A stretch of DNA of 7,092 nucleotides, from the NCBI GenBank assembly GCA_025449435.1, contig JANWJO010000144.1, forward strand, positions 1 to 7,092, written 5' to 3'. Every line of letters starts with the position of its first letter. Position 1 is the stretch's first letter. The position numbers and the translations under genes were made by a program. The notes beneath the pieces were generated by a model. It saw only the letters and a list, made by a program, of their open reading frames with translations. It was not told the origin of the DNA and did not search any database. Origin of the DNA: Chloroflexota bacterium. Its GTDB lineage: Bacteria > Chloroflexota > UBA4733. Of the stretch, positions 5,049 through 7,092 are shown in pieces.

Positions 5049-6266
5049 GTGACCACAACCGCAATGTTGATCGCCGCGCTGGATACCAAAGGTGCCGAGG
5101 CAGCGTTTGTGGCGCAGATCCTCCGCGCACGCGGCGTCATGCCCCTGGTGCTCGATGCCGGCGTGCTGGGTACGCCGGCGTTTGCTCCCGATATCTCCCG
5201 CGACGAGGTAGCTCTGGCAGGCGGCAGCGCCATTGCTACGCTCACGGCGCAGCACGAGAAGTCCACCGCCATGGAGGTGATGACACGCGGCGCTGCGGAG
5301 GTTGCCAGGCGCCTGTACGCACAGGGCCGGTTTGACGGCGTGTTTGGCCTCGGTGGTTCTGCTGGCACCAGCATCGCCACCAGCGCCATGCGGGCCCTAC
5401 CCATTGGCGTTCCTAAAGTGATGGTGTCCACCGTCGCCTCCGGCGACACGCGGCCGTACGTCGGCGCTAAAGACATCACGCTGATGTACTCAGTTGTGGA
5501 CGTCTCGGGCATCAACTCCTTTTCGGCTCGCATCCTGAGCAACGCAGCTGGGGCACTGGTGGGCATGCTGGAGACCGTTGCGCCCACTATCGAAACCAAA
5601 CCACTGCTCGCCGCCTCGATGTTCGGCAACACCACACCCTGCGTCGATCATGCTCGAGTCCTGCTCGAAGCAGCCGGCTACGAGGTCCTGGTATTCCACG
5701 CCACCGGCGCCGGTGGGCAGACCATGGAGAGCTTGATCGAGGATGGATTTGTGCGCGGTGTGCTAGACGTCACCACCACCGAGTGGGCCGACGAACTATG
5801 TGGCGGGGTGTTCTCGGCGGGTCCCCATCGCTTAGAGGCGGCTGCTCACCGCGGACTGCCGCAAGTCGTGGCTCCTGGCTGCCTGGACATGGTCAACTTC
5901 GGCGGCCCCGAAACCGTGCCCGAGCGCTATCGCCATCGCCGTCTATACCGCTGGAACCCCAACGTCACGCTGATGCGCACCAATCCCGAGGAGAACGCCA
6001 AGTTGGGCGAGATCGTAGCCAATAAAGTCAACGCATCCACCGGGCCCGCCGCTGTGCTGCTGCCACTGCGCGGCGTGAGCCAGTTGGATAGTCCAGGTGG
6101 CGAATTCTGGTGGCCAGAGGCGGATCAAGCGCTGTACACAGCCATAAGTCGTCACTTGCGACGTGGCATTCACCTGGAAGAGCTGGACCTCAATATCAAC
6201 GATCCGGCATTTTCCGAGCGTGCCGTCGCGCTGCTGCGGGCCATGCTCGACGTGCTGCCAGGCTAG
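5049..6266 (+). CDS. Tm-1-like ATP-binding domain protein (UPF0261 family)
   Basis: This 405-residue protein matches the UPF0261/Tm-1-like family, normally about 400 residues, so it looks full length. Motifs I recognise are AALDTKG at 9-15, GVFGLGGSAGTSIAT at 97-111 and the glycine-rich turn FHATGAGGQTME at 216-227. Further along are MFGNTTPCV at 191-199, DVTTTEWADELCGGVFSAGP at 240-259, PGCLDMVNFG at 276-285, NPNVTLMRT at 303-311 and LPLRGVSQLDSPGG at 338-351. The family is the counterpart of the N-terminal domain of tomato Tm-1, which binds tobamovirus replication protein with ATP. The bacterial role is not established to my knowledge. It lies between a sugar-type dehydrogenase and a PEP-hydrolase-like TIM-barrel gene, 36 bases from each, which strongly suggests one operon and a joint function. 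No signal peptide or membrane segment is seen, so a soluble cytoplasmic protein is expected. Family call is strong; any enzymatic activity is inference. Confidence 0.93.
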   Translation: MTTTAMLIAALDTKGAEAAFVAQILRARGVMPLVLDAGVLGTPAFAPDISRDEVALAGGSAIATLTAQHEKSTAMEVMTRGAAEVARRLYAQGRFDGVFGLGGSAGTSIATSAMRALPIGVPKVMVSTVASGDTRPYVGAKDITLMYSVVDVSGINSFSARILSNAAGALVGMLETVAPTIETKPLLAASMFGNTTPCVDHARVLLEAAGYEVLVFHATGAGGQTMESLIEDGFVRGVLDVTTTEWADELCGGVFSAGPHRLEAAAHRGLPQVVAPGCLDMVNFGGPETVPERYRHRRLYRWNPNVTLMRTNPEENAKLGEIVANKVNASTGPAAVLLPLRGVSQLDSPGGEFWWPEADQALYTAISRHLRRGIHLEELDLNINDPAFSERAVALLRAMLDVLPG

Positions 6267-6278
6267 CGAATTGTTCGC
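6266..6278 (+). repeat. Small hairpin GCGAA-TTG-TTCGC at the Tm-1-like stop codon
   Basis: A perfect 5-bp stem with a 3-base loop overlaps the last base of the TAG stop and sits in the 36-base gap before the next gene. There is no T-run, so it is not a terminator. It may tune mRNA stability between the two genes, or be chance. Confidence 0.25.
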
Positions 6279-6302
6279 GCCGGAAACAGACAGGATCAGT
6301 CG

Positions 6303-7092
6303 ATGCGTTACACGCGAGCCCAGGTGCTCGAGCGATTAAACCAACAACGAGCGGCGCAGCGGCCCATCGTGGGAGCAGGAGCTGGTACCGGTATCTCGGC
6401 CAAGTTCGCCGAGGCCGGTGGGGCGGACCTGATTATCATCTACAACTCCGGCCGGTATCGCATGGCTGGTCACGGCTCACTCGCCGGTACCCTCGCCTTT
6501 GGCGACGCCAACCAGATCGTCAAAGACATGGGAGAGCGTGAGGTATTGCCAGTGGTACGCGACGTGCCGGTGCTGGCTGGGGTCATGGGCACCGACCCGT
6601 TGCGTCAGATGGACTATCTGTTACAGGAAATCAACGCGCTGGGCTTTTCTGGCATCAACAACTTTCCCACGGTTGGCCTCATCGATGGCCGTTTTCGCGC
6701 CGAACTCGAACTCACCGGCCTGGGCTTTGGTAAAGAAGTTGACATGATCCGCCTCGCACACGACATTGGCTTCTTCACCTGCGTGTACGTGTTCAACCCC
6801 GACGAATCGCGCGCTATGGCCGCCGCCGGTGCCGACGCCATAATCGCGCACATGGGACTCACCGTCGGTGGTTCCATCGGACTGGAACGGACCGACGCTA
6901 TGTCGCTCGAACGTGCGCCTGCGGCGGTGCAAGGTATCGGCGAGGCCGCGTGGAACGCGAACCGTGACGTCATTTTGTTATGTCACGGCGGCCCGATTGC
7001 CACGCCAGGTGACGCTGCCTACGTGCTCGCCCGCACTGATGCCGCCGGTTTTGTGGGTGCTAGTTCGATGGAACGCCTGCCCGTCGAGACCG
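6303..7092 (+). CDS. PEP-hydrolase-like TIM-barrel protein, 3' end outside the window
   Basis: The frame is open from ATG 6303 to the window end, 263 codons plus one base. The family (phosphoenolpyruvate hydrolase-like, also called TIM-barrel signal transduction protein) is usually about 275-280 residues, so only the tail is missing. Recognised motifs are PIVGAGAGTGISAKFAEAGG at 21-40, IIIYNSGRYRM at 44-54, PVLAGVMGTDP at 89-99 and LGFSGINNFPTVG at 113-125. Beyond these are IAHMGLTVGGSIG at 181-193, LLCHGGPI at 225-232 and GFVGASSMERLP at 249-260. Repeated strand-plus-helix units fit a (beta/alpha)8 barrel. AGGA at 6292-6295, 7 bases upstream, supports the ATG. The domain is equivalent to the C-terminal half of the plant Tm-1 protein, whose N-terminal half corresponds to the gene just upstream. 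The name reflects family resemblance; activity on PEP or a PEP-like substrate is not shown by the sequence. Confidence 0.9.
   Translation, partial: MRYTRAQVLERLNQQRAAQRPIVGAGAGTGISAKFAEAGGADLIIIYNSGRYRMAGHGSLAGTLAFGDANQIVKDMGEREVLPVVRDVPVLAGVMGTDPLRQMDYLLQEINALGFSGINNFPTVGLIDGRFRAELELTGLGFGKEVDMIRLAHDIGFFTCVYVFNPDESRAMAAAGADAIIAHMGLTVGGSIGLERTDAMSLERAPAAVQGIGEAAWNANRDVILLCHGGPIATPGDAAYVLARTDAAGFVGASSMERLPVET

Noticed and set aside
1..7092. CRISPR arrays, tRNA or rRNA genes, insertion sequences, phage or toxin-antitoxin genes
   Set aside because: Reading both strands showed no regularly spaced repeats, no tRNA-like cloverleaf, no transposase or integrase motif and no flanking repeats that would mark a mobile element.
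5049..7092. Antiviral defence role for the Tm-1-like pair in this bacterium
   Set aside because: Only the plant protein is known for virus inhibition. The neighbours here are sugar-type dehydrogenases and no defence gene is visible, so defence is not called.

Overview
This is a GC-rich bacterial window (about 60% GC or more by eye) with compact genes, Shine-Dalgarno sites, two GTG starts and TAG as the commonest stop. The protein families and the style of the YifB/ComM-like protein fit a Chloroflexota or similar high-GC environmental bacterium. That placement is an inference from general resemblance, with low confidence. I see no rRNA, tRNA, CRISPR array, insertion sequence or phage gene. No gene-free stretch exceeds 300 bases; the longest is the 176-base divergent region at 3784-3959.

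Layout. (1) Positions 1-713, minus strand: the N-terminal half of a YifB/ComM-type Mg-chelatase-like AAA+ ATPase. It is interrupted by one in-frame TAG (312-314), after which the same reading frame continues with good family similarity through a Walker A motif to the window edge. (2) 714-840: a short divergent intergenic region. (3) 841-2328, plus: an intact intracellular GH51 alpha-L-arabinofuranosidase with both catalytic glutamates, followed by a nested hairpin. (4) 2459-2668, plus: a 69-residue membrane protein of unknown function. (5) 2677-3783, minus: a Gfo/Idh/MocA family NAD(P)-dependent oxidoreductase, convergent with the small membrane gene. (6) 3784-3959: a divergent control region with two inverted repeats. 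(7) 3960-7092, plus: a tightly spaced three-gene run of a second, different Gfo/Idh/MocA oxidoreductase, a Tm-1-like (UPF0261) protein and a PEP-hydrolase-like TIM-barrel protein that runs off the window end.

How the genes may work together. The arabinofuranosidase would release L-arabinose from imported oligosaccharides. The two oxidoreductases look like sugar, inositol or sugar-acid dehydrogenases. The most interesting unit is the Tm-1-like plus TIM-barrel pair. These are the two halves of the tomato antiviral protein Tm-1, here encoded as two neighbouring bacterial genes in one probable operon with a sugar-type dehydrogenase. Their bacterial biochemical role is not established as far as I know. 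The context points to a catabolic step on a carbohydrate-derived substrate rather than defence, but that is inference.
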